Source: Lysobacteraceae bacterium PS02065 (lineage in GTDB: Bacteria; Pseudomonadota; Gammaproteobacteria; Xanthomonadales; Rhodanobacteraceae). From it: 64,000 nt of DNA. Below, in pieces: positions 8,872 to 17,395 of this stretch. The stretch covers positions 123,866 to 187,865 of the forward strand of contig JASCPI010000003.1 of assembly GCA_029959555.1 (NCBI GenBank). Direction: 5' to 3'. Both the position numbers and the translations under genes were made by a program. The notes beneath the pieces are model-generated. The model was not told the origin of the DNA and did no database searches. It worked only from the letters and a program-made list of their open reading frames with translations. Position 1 is the first letter of the stretch, and each line of letters begins with the position of its first letter.

Positions 8872-10293
8872 GTGTGTAAATTCACACGATGGAGTTTGGC
8901 CGGTGTGCTGGCAACGGTAGTTCTGACAGGGTGTTCCACTTACCGTCCTTGGATCAACCCGACACTTTCCGACGCCGCCTTAATGTCTCTCGCCGAGAAC
9001 GACCAACGCATCAGGCCGTCGGAGGTCAACCAACCGGTGGTTGTAGCGGTGACACTGTCAGGCGGGGGCGCTCGGGCGGCGGCCTTCGGCCTGGGCGTGC
9101 TGCGCGAACTCAAGGCCACACGCTTCGCGCTAGAGGGCCAGGAGACCACTCTGTTGGATCAGGTGTTCCTGGTCAGCGGAGTGTCGGGGGGCAGCATCCT
9201 TGCCGCGCACTTCGCGGCCTTCGGCGATGCCACGCTGACTCGTTTCGAGCCGGATTTTCTGCTTGTGCCTTTTGAGGGGCGACTCATACGTGAAGCTCTG
9301 TGGCCTGAGCGTCTTTATAGACTAACTTCACCTTGGTTTGGGCGCAGCCAGATCCTGGCTCAACGCTTGGACGAACTTTTTGAAGGCCGCACCTTTGGTG
9401 ACGTGCGCCGACGACCGGGCGCGCCCGAACTGATGATCACGGCAACCGACCTCACGACCGGTGCCCCTTTCGATTTCACCACCGAGCAATTCCGGCTAAT
9501 CTGTTCCGACCTCGATGCAACGCCGCTGTCTTTCGCGGTGGCGGCCTCGTCGGCAGTACCGCTGGTGCTGTCGCCCGTAACGGTGCGAAACAACGCCAAT
9601 ACCTGTCCGCCGCCTCTCCGATCTTTGCCTGTCAGAGGGCAAAATTACAGATCACGCATCCTGCAAAGCGGCATAGACAGCTACCTCAATGCGCACGATC
9701 GGCCCTATATCCACCTCGTGGACGGTGGTGTCTCCGACAACCTCGGCGTACGTCTGATGCTAGACCGGCTAGTAGCTTCGGGCTCAATGAGCGCCAATTT
9801 CTCGGAGGTCAAGCCCGGAAGCTTGCGCCGACTCGTGTTGGTGACGGTGAACTCCGAACGAGGACTGAGCGAGAGAGTGGACAGTAGCGACCGAGTTCCC
9901 AGCACGACGCAAGTACTTGAGTCGCTGATCTTCGGTGCCGGCGCTCGCGAGACCCAGGTGACGCTGGCCATGCTTAACGACGACCTGCAACACTGGCGTT
10001 CCGAGATTGTCCGCACCCGTGGCCAAGCGGACAGCCCCTTTGCGGCCGACGCAGAAATCTACGTAGTAAGCGTAAGTCTGAACGACGTGCCGGACGACAA
10101 GATCCGGCATTCGCTGCTGCGCGTGCCCACAGCCTTCACGATCGAGGCTACGGATGTCTTGGACCTGCAAACTGCGGGAGGCGAAGCACTGAGGCAATCC
10201 AAGGAGTTTATGGCATTGATTGAATCTCTAAGAAGAATCACAGCAGCCAAGCAGACTGCGCCTGGTACTCAGCTTCCCTTGATATCTAACTGA
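8872..10293 (+). CDS. Patatin-like phospholipase, predicted lipoprotein
   Basis: A patatin-family acyl hydrolase of about 473 aa from this start. The oxyanion-hole motif GGGARAAAFG is followed by the nucleophile elbow GVSGG (in VFLVSGVSGGS), and the catalytic aspartate lies in HLVDGGVSDN. The leader RWSLAGVLATVVLTGCS is a lipoprotein signal, so the enzyme is probably membrane anchored. The start is uncertain. The reading frame is open upstream to 8662, inside the preceding gene. I chose GTG 8872 because it gives a standard leader; GTG 8842 is also possible. The 3' end overlaps the convergent relaxase gene by 8 bp. Confidence 0.85.
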   Translation: MCKFTRWSLAGVLATVVLTGCSTYRPWINPTLSDAALMSLAENDQRIRPSEVNQPVVVAVTLSGGGARAAAFGLGVLRELKATRFALEGQETTLLDQVFLVSGVSGGSILAAHFAAFGDATLTRFEPDFLLVPFEGRLIREALWPERLYRLTSPWFGRSQILAQRLDELFEGRTFGDVRRRPGAPELMITATDLTTGAPFDFTTEQFRLICSDLDATPLSFAVAASSAVPLVLSPVTVRNNANTCPPPLRSLPVRGQNYRSRILQSGIDSYLNAHDRPYIHLVDGGVSDNLGVRLMLDRLVASGSMSANFSEVKPGSLRRLVLVTVNSERGLSERVDSSDRVPSTTQVLESLIFGAGARETQVTLAMLNDDLQHWRSEIVRTRGQADSPFAADAEIYVVSVSLNDVPDDKIRHSLLRVPTAFTIEATDVLDLQTAGGEALRQSKEFMALIESLRRITAAKQTAPGTQLPLISN

Positions 10294-12268
10294 TACCGAT
10301 ACTGGGCTTTCGTCCAAGTTCCCAAGAGGCACTTCCGCCGATAACCTTTGCGGCAAGCTGTTGTCCCAGTCGCGGCTCAATTACCGGCCGCCACGGCACA
10401 AGGCTGAACCCCATGCCGTCATCGAGCATCGCGTAGCGCCCGCTGGCGAGCATAATGGAACGCCGGTAGATACCGGCTACGCGCTGCCCGTCGGCCACCG
10501 GGCGATGCTCTAGGCCGGTTTCCGCCGCAATGTCTTTCGCGGCCTGCACTAGTTCCCGATTGCGTAGCGTGCCCAGCAGGTTGCGCGCGAGGATGACGCG
10601 CTGCCCGCGGCGCTGTGCCAGCCCCTGTTCTTCGAGGAAATCGGCTCGCTGCTGTATGGCCTGCTTGGTATCACCGCCAAAGCCCAAGTTGCCCAGCCCA
10701 CGGCCACCGCCGATCAGTTGCTGGTCAAGCCAAGTCGCGCCGATGACGCGGGCCTGCCGTTCAATAGGAAGGTGTGATTTCAGCTCTACGGCTACATCGC
10801 CCAGCCGTTGCGCGTCGTATTGGCGGCCACGCTCGGCCAGGTCGTCCGGTACCTTCCATAGCCCTTCGGCCACGCGCTCCACGATGCAAGCCCGGCGCAG
10901 GGCTTCCAGCCGCCGGACATGAGCGGCGACGACTTCCTGCGGGTCGCGTCCGGGCGTAGCCCGGCCCTGCTCGATTACCAGGTGATGATCGGTGCGGTAC
11001 AGGCCATCGCTCGCCAGCGAGGCGATGTTCTTGTCGGCCGTGCGCACCTCAGTCGAACCCTTCACCTCTACCACAGCGCCCGTGGGATAGTTCGCCAGTT
11101 CGTCGCGGGCGTTCAGTGCAACGTAGTGGGCCTTACCGTCCGTGCCGTCGATGATCAGATAGCCTCGGTCGTGCAACTCATCGGCAAGCCCCTTCGCGGC
11201 CACGCGGCCGATGAGGCTGCGACCATCGTCGCCCGGCTCGAACACCGCCAGCTCACGCGGCTGGCCGCTCATGGCCCGCTGCATCGTTCGGATGATGTCG
11301 CCACGCTCACCCAGGGCACGCAAGGTCTTCTCGGCATCGGCATGAATGGCCCAGGTGCCGGGCTGCACCTCGTCGGCTAGGCCCAGGCGCTGCAAGCGTT
11401 GCAGGCGGCCGATCAGCAGCAGGCGCTGGCGTTGCAACCTCGGCTCGTTGAGCCGTTCGACATGCACCCGGCCATCCTCGCCGGTCTCGCGCTGCAAGGT
11501 GCGATCCAGGCTCGTCCACCGCTCCTGTTCCACCTCGCGCCTCAAGGTCTGCTGAATCTCCAGTTCGGTGCGCGGCCCCAGCCACTCGGTCGCCAGCTCG
11601 GCGGCGCGATGGCGGAAGCCGTGGGCGATGTAGTCACCCGCGATGATGAGGTCTTTGCCGGTGTCGTCGCGCCCGCGCACGATCAGGTGGGTGTGCGGGT
11701 TGTCGGTGTTCCAGTGATCCACCGCCACCCAATCCAGCCGCGTGCCCAGGTCGGCTTCCATGCGGCTCACCAGATGCCGGGTGTAGGTGCGCAGGTCGTC
11801 CAGCTCGGCCCCGTCCTCGGGCGAGACGATGAAGCGGAAATGGTGCCGGTCGTCGGCGCAGCGTTCCTTGAAGGCGTCCAGATCGGCTTCGTCGGCCTGT
11901 GGCCCGTAGCCCCGGCCCGGTTCGCCATCGCGACCCGCGCCGTCGCGCTCGATGTAGCGCAGGTGCTTGGCGAGCGATTGCGGGCTGGCCCGCTGGTGAT
12001 TGACCAGCAAGGTCTTGATGGTCACGCGCCGCGACATGGGCATTAGCTTCGCCCCGGCGAAGCGCGCCGCCGTGTGGCCACGTCCGAGCCGAGAGCCGGG
12101 CCGCTGGCCGGTGCCAGCCGCGCCAGGACGGCGTACTGCCGACTTGCCGCTGCTGGCTTTGCCGGCCTGCTTGAGCACCTTGGAAACGAAGCTCTGCCCC
12201 TGGCCCTTGCCCCGGTTCTTCGGGGCGCTGGGGCGCACGCGAAAGTCGTCGTCGCGGCTGTCGGTCAT
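10286..12268 (-). CDS. rlxS: Conjugative relaxase, VirD2/MobP-like with DUF3363 region
   Basis: A 660-aa relaxase. It would nick one strand at the origin of transfer and pilot it into the recipient. The N-terminal relaxase domain carries the metal-binding histidine cluster in VAVDHWNTDNPHTHLIVRG, about residues 195-215. The candidate catalytic region begins near MSRRVTIKTLLVNHQRASP. The long C-terminal part matches the DUF3363 region of Tn4371-type RlxS. I chose the start at MTDSRDDDFRVRPSAPKN (ATG 12268-12266); upstream sequence in this frame has no protein character and holds strong hairpins. It is the last recognisable backbone gene before the efflux cargo. Confidence 0.92.
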   Translation of the reverse strand: MTDSRDDDFRVRPSAPKNRGKGQGQSFVSKVLKQAGKASSGKSAVRRPGAAGTGQRPGSRLGRGHTAARFAGAKLMPMSRRVTIKTLLVNHQRASPQSLAKHLRYIERDGAGRDGEPGRGYGPQADEADLDAFKERCADDRHHFRFIVSPEDGAELDDLRTYTRHLVSRMEADLGTRLDWVAVDHWNTDNPHTHLIVRGRDDTGKDLIIAGDYIAHGFRHRAAELATEWLGPRTELEIQQTLRREVEQERWTSLDRTLQRETGEDGRVHVERLNEPRLQRQRLLLIGRLQRLQRLGLADEVQPGTWAIHADAEKTLRALGERGDIIRTMQRAMSGQPRELAVFEPGDDGRSLIGRVAAKGLADELHDRGYLIIDGTDGKAHYVALNARDELANYPTGAVVEVKGSTEVRTADKNIASLASDGLYRTDHHLVIEQGRATPGRDPQEVVAAHVRRLEALRRACIVERVAEGLWKVPDDLAERGRQYDAQRLGDVAVELKSHLPIERQARVIGATWLDQQLIGGGRGLGNLGFGGDTKQAIQQRADFLEEQGLAQRRGQRVILARNLLGTLRNRELVQAAKDIAAETGLEHRPVADGQRVAGIYRRSIMLASGRYAMLDDGMGFSLVPWRPVIEPRLGQQLAAKVIGGSASWELGRKPSIGIS

Positions 12269-12302
12269 GGCTGCGCTCCCCGCAAGCTTGGGCGTGTCCT
12301 GT

Positions 12303-12386
12303 CGTGCGAAGCACGCGGACATGCCAGCATTGGCGCGACCCTCGCGCCAAACGCGGCACGGTGGCGAAGCCGCTCCGTGCCGCGTT
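12303..12386. other. Candidate origin of transfer (oriT): three consecutive perfect hairpins
   Basis: Three adjacent perfect inverted repeats lie 35-118 bp upstream of the relaxase start. They are CGTGC/GCACG at 12303-12315, TGGCGCGA/TCGCGCCA at 12331-12349, and AACGCGGCACGG/CCGTGCCGCGTT at 12350-12386 with a 13-base loop. Relaxase binding sites at oriT are typically such hairpins next to the relaxase gene. I could not recognise a nic-site consensus, so the function is inferred from structure and position. The rest of the 436-bp gap 12269-12704 shows no gene. Confidence 0.5.
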
Positions 12387-12704
12387 CCCCCCATGTGCTG
12401 ACTGGCTTTCGACGCGGCCAGGTGCCGCGTCCTTTTGTCTTGCCTTCCGCCTTTGCCCTTCGCTGTCGCTCCAGGCAACGGCGGCCCGGCGGCGCTGCTG
12501 CGTGAACAGACAGCGCGCCGGCGAAAGCGCCAATGGCCGCAGGCCGGGCGCGTTCGAGGCAAGACGCCTGAACGTTGGACGGCTGCGCCGGATGCTGCGC
12601 GACGTGCGGTGCGAATGCACCGGCACGACAGGCGCAGCGACACTGAAGCAGCCAGCAGAACGACATGCCCGATGGCACGTCAGAGCGCAGCGAATCGGCG
12701 GCCA

Positions 12705-13304
12705 TCATGGGCGTATCTCCGGCCACACCGGATGCGCAACGCCGATCACGGCGGATGCGCTGACCGGGCCGAAATAGCGGCTGTCGAACGATGCTGGATT
12801 CGTCACGCTCAACAGGAGCAGTTCGCCCGGTTCAAGGCGGCGGCAAAGCTGCAAGGACGGCAGCGCCCGGCCCAGCCGGTCGGCGGGCAGTACGGCGGCC
12901 GAAGGCACGCCGTCGATGCGTACCTGACCGGCGACGATGCAGACGTGTTGCGGCGCGACCGCGCCCACACGTTTGAGCAGCGGAACGCGCGTCGGCAGGT
13001 AGCCGCGCTGCGCAGCGAGCGCGGCAGCCGTGGCCGGAAGCGGCACCAGCACGATGCTGTCCACGGACAACGGACGTGGCAGCGAGGCGGTGCGCGGGTC
13101 GAACGGGTCAATGCGATACCAGCCGACCGCCACGCTGTCGGACGGGTTGTAGGTCAGACGCGGCAGCGGCGACACGAAAGCCGCCCAGGCCAGCGCAGCG
13201 AAGCCGATGGCGGCCAGTGTCGCCAGCACGATGCGAGCGCGCAGGCGTGAGCGAGGACGCGGCGCCACGTCGGGCGCGTTGGGTGTGGTGGTCGGGGCGG
13301 TCAT
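12705..13304 (-). CDS. traF: TraF-type signal peptidase (S26 family) of the conjugation system
   Basis: A 199-aa S26 serine peptidase. In IncP-type systems TraF matures and cyclises the pilin. An N-terminal transmembrane segment (about residues 25-45, IVLATLAAIGFAALAWAAF) is followed by the catalytic serine box YNPSDSVAVGWYRI. The general-base lysine lies in VPLLKRVGAV, and the C-terminal substrate-pocket box is SFDSRYFGPVS. The ATG overlaps the stop of the DUF2840 gene by four bases. It sits in the canonical parA-small RHH-DUF2840-traF-rlxS order of Tn4371-like elements. Confidence 0.92.
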   Translation of the reverse strand: MTAPTTTPNAPDVAPRPRSRLRARIVLATLAAIGFAALAWAAFVSPLPRLTYNPSDSVAVGWYRIDPFDPRTASLPRPLSVDSIVLVPLPATAAALAAQRGYLPTRVPLLKRVGAVAPQHVCIVAGQVRIDGVPSAAVLPADRLGRALPSLQLCRRLEPGELLLLSVTNPASFDSRYFGPVSASAVIGVAHPVWPEIRP

Positions 13305-13846
13305 GGCAGCACCTTCCCGGCCAGCCAGGCGGTATGCCGCTCGGTGGTGTATTCGGGCAGCGCAAGGCGAGCCGCAAGACGGTTGCCCAGCGTGCGCCAG
13401 TACGCCGGCGACACGTCGATGGCAGCGATGCCCAGCGCCTCGATGCCGTCGATGCGCTCCAGCACGGCGCGCACGTTGGCATCGCCTTCGGTGTGTAGGA
13501 GCAAGCGCGCGCCCGGCTGAACACCGGGGATGCGCTGCGCCGCGTCCAGCGGTGTGCAAGCCTGCATCACCATGAGTTGCCAGCGGATCGTGCCGTAGTC
13601 GTTGGCCTGCCAGCGGATGCGGCAGAGCATCGCGCCCGGCAGGAACACCGCGCAGCGCCGCCAGCGGTCGAGCTGAAGCGTGCGCGCCGGTTCGCCGAAG
13701 CGCAGGTAGAGCTTGAAGCGATGTTCGAGGTAGGCCAGCGAAACGCGCGTCAGCGGCACATTGCCGGCCTGTCCGGCGAGTGCCGAAAGCGCAGGCAGCG
13801 GCGCAGCCGGTGCCGCGTTCGCGGCAGGCCAAGCGAATGCGTTCAT
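13301..13846 (-). CDS. DUF2840 family protein
   Basis: A 181-aa protein of the DUF2840 type, common between parA and traF in Tn4371-like elements. Typical blocks are VSLAYLEHRFKLYLRFGEPA and FLPGAMLCRIRWQANDYGT. It has no signal peptide or transmembrane segment, and its function is unknown. It is coupled at both ends by 4-base overlaps, with the small RHH-like gene upstream and traF downstream. This points to one tightly translated unit. Confidence 0.85.
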   Translation of the reverse strand: MNAFAWPAANAAPAAPLPALSALAGQAGNVPLTRVSLAYLEHRFKLYLRFGEPARTLQLDRWRRCAVFLPGAMLCRIRWQANDYGTIRWQLMVMQACTPLDAAQRIPGVQPGARLLLHTEGDANVRAVLERIDGIEALGIAAIDVSPAYWRTLGNRLAARLALPEYTTERHTAWLAGKVLP

Positions 13847-14118
13847 GGTGTGTTCTCCGGCGGAAACTCCCGCTCCAGCAGGCCGCGCAGCAGGTCGGCC
13901 ACGGTCACGCCTTGCGTGAAGGCCGACACCTTGATGCGCGCCCGCATGGCGGGCGTGATGTCGAGCGTGAGGCGGGCCGTGTAGAGGTCGCCTTTGCCCA
14001 GCGCGTCGGCATCGCCCTGACGAATCCACGCCTCGGCGTGCGGATTCGCGGGCGGACGTGCGCCGATGCCGACGCGCTTGCCCGTGCGTTTGCTGTTGGG
14101 TGGCTGCTGCGCTGTCAT
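13843..14118 (-). CDS. Small partition-associated protein, ribbon-helix-helix-like
   Basis: A 91-aa basic protein directly after parA. The C-terminal half (YTARLTLDITPAMRARIKVS followed by A-F-T-Q-G-V-T-V-A-D-L-L-R-G-L-L) reads like a ribbon-helix-helix DNA-binding domain. This is typical of the small centromere-binding partners of ParA on plasmids. The ATG at 14118 overlaps the parA stop (ATGA); an upstream ATG at 14127 is less likely. It is often annotated as a ParB-like partition protein in this position. Confidence 0.75.
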   Translation of the reverse strand: MTAQQPPNSKRTGKRVGIGARPPANPHAEAWIRQGDADALGKGDLYTARLTLDITPAMRARIKVSAFTQGVTVADLLRGLLEREFPPENTP

Positions 14119-14753
14119 GTCGGCCACCGCAGCAGTTCGTCCACCAGGGCGGTGATTTCGCGGGCGGCGGCACTGTCGGGCGCTGTCTCGCGTGCGAGCC
14201 GGCCAGCGGCCACGCTGTCGGCGAAGACGATGCGCTGATGCACCTCCGAGCGCAGCGCGGGCAGCGGCTGTTCGGCGAGCGATTGCCGCGCCTCGCGCCC
14301 GATGATGGTGGTGCTGACGCGCCGGTTGATGACGAAGGCCGCGCGGAGCAGCGGCCGGAACACCTGCGCCTCGCGGATCAGCGAAACCATTTCCGAGCTG
14401 GCCCAGAGGTCGTAGGGGCTGGGCTGCACCGGGATCAGCACGCGCTCGGCCGCCAGCAGCGCGGAGCGCGCCAAGGCGGCGATGCGCGGCGGCCCGTCGA
14501 TGATGACGTGATCGGCCCGCCTGGCGAGTTCTGGCGCTTCCTGATGCAGCGTTTCGCGTGCGAGGCCCACGGCGCTGAACAGCCGTGGCAAGCCTTGCTG
14601 GCTTCTGCGCTGCGTCCAGTCCAGGGATGAACCCTGCGGGTCGGCATCGAGCAGGACGACATGCTGGCCGCGCATCGCCAGTTCGCCCGCGATGTGCGTG
14701 GCGAGCGTGGTCTTGCCGACACCGCCTTTCTGGTTGAGCAGAGCGAGGATCAT
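14115..14753 (-). CDS. parA: ParA family partition ATPase
   Basis: A 212-aa small ParA/MinD-type ATPase for segregation or stabilisation of the element when it is extrachromosomal. The deviant Walker A motif is at the N-terminus (LLNQKGGVGKTTLATHIAGE), Walker A' is VVLLDADPQGSSLDW, and Walker B is HVIIDGPPR. There is no N-terminal HTH extension, as in plasmid type Ib ParA proteins. It is followed by the small RHH-like gene with a 4-base overlap and preceded by the iteron region and repA. Confidence 0.95.
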   Translation of the reverse strand: MILALLNQKGGVGKTTLATHIAGELAMRGQHVVLLDADPQGSSLDWTQRRSQQGLPRLFSAVGLARETLHQEAPELARRADHVIIDGPPRIAALARSALLAAERVLIPVQPSPYDLWASSEMVSLIREAQVFRPLLRAAFVINRRVSTTIIGREARQSLAEQPLPALRSEVHQRIVFADSVAAGRLARETAPDSAAAREITALVDELLRWPT

Positions 14754-14930
14754 GGCGCGGCCCTCCCTGCTGGAAAGCCGGGCTTTACCTGCCGTGCAAA
14801 ACGCTGTTCGCCGTGCCGTTTCTCGGTTGTCCACCGAAACGGCGCGCTTCTACTAAAAGTTATGTATTTCTTGTTAGGGAAGTTAGAGGGGCCGCAAACC
14901 CGCGCCGTTATTGGCTTTCCGGCGTTTTCG

Positions 14931-14994
14931 TACTCCTGATAGCACGATAGGCGTACTCCCGATAGCACGATACCCGGTACTCCTGATAGCACGA
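14931..14994. repeat. Three iterons between repA and parA
   Basis: Three direct repeats of TACTCCYGATAGCACGA lie at 14931-14947, 14954-14970 and 14978-14994. Copies 1 and 3 are identical and copy 2 has C for T at the sixth to seventh position. Spacing is 23-24 bp, about two helical turns. Lying immediately downstream of repA, they look like initiator-binding iterons of a plasmid-type replication origin. The rest of the 265-bp gap 14754-15018 holds an AT-richer stretch (14850-14890) and no gene. Confidence 0.75.
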
Positions 14995-15018
14995 GGCCGT
15001 CCACACCTTTTCCACGAG

Positions 15019-15861
15019 TTATCCCCGTGCCGTGTGCAGCACGGGCCGGAAGGTCAGCAGTTCTTGTCCGTCGTCCGGCATTCGCTCGATGCCCAGGACG
15101 TAGCCGGGCAGCGACTGCCGCGCCACCAGGACGCGCAGGTCGTAAGCGAAGTCGGAGAAGCGCGCAGCGCTGCCCGACTTGCGGTGCAGGTGCCGGAAGT
15201 CGAATTGCCAGCCGCCCGGCTGCTTGCCGCCGTGCTTGCGCACCAGGCGGTACAGCCAGCGCTCGATCCCGCCCTTCAAGCGGAAATAGGCTGGGTCGAT
15301 GGTCAGCACCAAGGCGGCATCGAGCACGCCCGCATAGAACCAGTCCGGCAGGATCAGTTCGATGCCCAGCGGCACGCCGCTGGCATCGGCCAGTTCCTTC
15401 CACTCGTTGATCCACGAGAAGCGATGCAATCGCCTTCCCGTGGTTTCGCGGATGGACGTGGCCACCGTGGTCGATTGCAGCCGGTCGAGCGCGGCTTTCA
15501 GGCGCAGGTAGTCGTTGAGAGACGTGCCGCGCCCGATGAAGCGCAGGATCTCGTAGGGAGTGGCGCGTATCCAGCGCGACGGGCGCAAGCCCGCGTCGCG
15601 CGCCTCCACGATCTGCGAGGCGGCCCAAATCAGCAGGTCGGCATCCCATATCGTTGCGATGCCGTGCTCCTGCGTACCCTCCACGCGGATGGTGATGCCG
15701 CCGGCGCGGAAGTCGATCGGCGCGGTACGCCGCGACTTCGCCAGCGAGAAGAACGGAAAGGCCATCAAGTCCTGGCTGTCGCGGGGTGCCATGTCGCCCG
15801 GCAGCGCGCGGAACAGGTCGAGCTGTTCGCGCTGCAAGGCTTGCCCTGGCGGGCTGGACAT
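15019..15861 (-). CDS. repA: Replication initiator protein A
   Basis: A 280-aa protein (284 aa if GTG 15873 is used) of the RepA/replication initiator protein A family of broad-host-range plasmids and Tn4371-like ICEs. Family blocks include LMAFPFFSLAKSRRTAPIDF near the start, a region like WDADLLIWAASQIVEA, and LILPDWFYAGVLDAALVLTI. It probably binds the iterons next to its 3' end and lets the excised element replicate. It lies 26 bp downstream of the AlpA-like gene. Confidence 0.88.
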   Translation of the reverse strand: MSSPPGQALQREQLDLFRALPGDMAPRDSQDLMAFPFFSLAKSRRTAPIDFRAGGITIRVEGTQEHGIATIWDADLLIWAASQIVEARDAGLRPSRWIRATPYEILRFIGRGTSLNDYLRLKAALDRLQSTTVATSIRETTGRRLHRFSWINEWKELADASGVPLGIELILPDWFYAGVLDAALVLTIDPAYFRLKGGIERWLYRLVRKHGGKQPGGWQFDFRHLHRKSGSAARFSDFAYDLRVLVARQSLPGYVLGIERMPDDGQELLTFRPVLHTARG

Positions 15862-15887
15862 GGCGACGGCCACCCACGCGCCAGCGA

Positions 15888-16172
15888 TCAGCGGCCATCA
15901 CGGTAATCGCCCGCGTGGCGTTCGGCATATTCCGGGTCGGAAGTCGCCTCGTAGCTGCGCTGGTCGGCCCAGGCATCGAGGTCGGACACCGCGTACATGA
16001 CGCGGCGGCCGAACTTGCGGAACTTCGGGCCGCCGCCGATCACGCGCTGTTTCTCCAGCGTGCGTGGCGACAGGCGCAGGTACTCGGCGGCTTCGTCGTT
16101 GGTCAGGTAGCGTTGGGGCTGCGCAGGCGCAGCGACAGCAGCGGCGGCAGGCCGCAAGGGAGCGGGTCGCAT
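15888..16172 (-). CDS. AlpA/excisionase-like helix-turn-helix protein
   Basis: A 94-aa MerR/excisionase-fold DNA-binding protein. The central block RYLTNDEAAEYLRLSPRTLE followed by K-Q-R-V-I-G-G-G-P-K-F is the HTH_17 signature, and YAVSDLDAWADQR follows. I chose ATG 16172 because a GGAGG site lies 8 bases upstream; an ATG six codons earlier overlaps that site. Proteins of this kind in ICEs act as transcriptional regulators or recombination directionality factors. Its position beside repA suggests regulation of replication or excision. Confidence 0.85.
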   Translation of the reverse strand: MRPAPLRPAAAAVAAPAQPQRYLTNDEAAEYLRLSPRTLEKQRVIGGGPKFRKFGRRVMYAVSDLDAWADQRSYEATSDPEYAERHAGDYRDGR

Positions 16173-16284
16173 GGGATGTACCTCCATCAAGCCCGGCCAC
16201 ACCACGCGGCCGGTTAGAGGCACTTTCAAGAAAGCGAGGCTGCTTGCTAAGGGACGATCTACGGGGGACGCGAAACGTCCCCCC

Positions 16285-17052
16285 CTACTGCAACGGCGGC
16301 GGAAGCTGTGCCAGGCGGCGATAGCCGCCACGCATCAGCGCATCGCCACGACGTACCAGCCGCCGCACGCGGGCACGTAAGGCGCTGTCCTTGTGCCAGT
16401 CGGCGGCGACGGCATCGGCGCCGAACAGCCCTTCGGCCACTTCGCGCAATGACGCGCCCGCCAGGGTCGCGTCGAGCGTCTGCAAGGTGTGCAGTTCCAG
16501 CACCGCGGCCGTCGTGGGCCTGGAACGGGCCGCCGCCGCAGGCGTGGCAACCGTGGCCACGGCCAATGCGTCCAGCTCGGACGCGAGCGTGCGATAGCGC
16601 GCGCAGGGCGTGGCGCAGGCGCGGGTGGCGTAGAGGTAGGCCATGCCGTCTTCCAGGCCCGGCGCGAGCGCGAGCCGCAGGCAGCAGCCGGGCCAATGCG
16701 ACACCAGCACCAGGCGCTTGCCGTCGTGGATCAGTTGCTTGCGGCCAGGGACGCGCCAGAACTCGAAGGCATGGGCTTCGGGTGGCGGGTCATCGTCCGG
16801 GTAAACCTGCACGACGGCATCGTGATCGGGAAACCAGGCCGGATGCGCGTCGCGCGCATCCAGGGCTGGGTCTTCCAGCAGGCGCAGGCCCCACGCCTGC
16901 GCCGTGTCCGGCCGGCGGCGGCGGCGCAGCCAGTCGCGGCGGTAGTCGGGATTTCGGCGCAGGTATTCCCACGCCAGCGCAGGGCCGTCAAGGTGCAGAA
17001 CGTAGAGATAGGCCGCTGTCGGATACCAGTGTTCGGCGCTGCGATCAGTCAT
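16285..17052 (-). CDS. DUF2285 family DNA-binding-like protein of the ICE backbone
   Basis: A 255-aa protein with the opening HWYPTAAYLYVLHLDGPALA plus W-E-Y-L-R-R-N-P-D-Y, typical of the N-terminal domain that precedes DUF2285. The C-terminal DUF2285 portion holds LREVAEGLFGADAVAADW and ALRARVRRLVRRGDALM, which look like a helix-turn-helix. Such proteins are common in Tn4371-like and related ICEs and are presumed regulators. It is soluble with no signal. It lies 112 bp upstream of the AlpA-like gene on the same strand. Confidence 0.85.
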   Translation of the reverse strand: MTDRSAEHWYPTAAYLYVLHLDGPALAWEYLRRNPDYRRDWLRRRRRPDTAQAWGLRLLEDPALDARDAHPAWFPDHDAVVQVYPDDDPPPEAHAFEFWRVPGRKQLIHDGKRLVLVSHWPGCCLRLALAPGLEDGMAYLYATRACATPCARYRTLASELDALAVATVATPAAAARSRPTTAAVLELHTLQTLDATLAGASLREVAEGLFGADAVAADWHKDSALRARVRRLVRRGDALMRGGYRRLAQLPPPLQ

Positions 17053-17395
17053 GGCGAAACCTCCCTCTGTTTGGGATGCGTCGCCACGATTTCCGCGATG
17101 CGGGAACTATCGAAATGCCATCAGGTCGTCATCAAAATTGGTTAGGCTGTAACTGTCGGTGTCAAGACCATTTGGCTCTGCGTGTTGCGGAAATCGTCTG
17201 AATGCGACGGCTACGCCTTCAGGAAAATGACGCGCAGCACCGAACACCGTGCCGCAGCCCGCGCCCAAGATCAGGACTGTTTTCAACAGGATCGCACCAC
17301 TTCGGTGCAAGAATGCGGATTCAGACCTGCACGGTCTTGATCAAGATTGAAATAGTCACGATGCGCCCCGGCTGGCTAGGCCGCGCTGGTTTTCA
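17053..17395. other. Gap of 343 bp without a convincing gene
   Basis: No open frame with good gene character was found. The AT content is slightly higher than in the flanking backbone genes. A short minus-strand frame at 17107-17310 contains a Rossmann-like start (LILGAGCGTVFGAARHF) that may be a remnant, but it is not supported further. Confidence 0.4.

Noticed and set aside
17107..17310. Minus-strand frame with a Rossmann-like LILGAGCGTVFGAARHF start
   Set aside because: It is only 67 residues long, with no matching continuation or good ribosome site. It could be a fragment of a dehydrogenase but cannot be supported.
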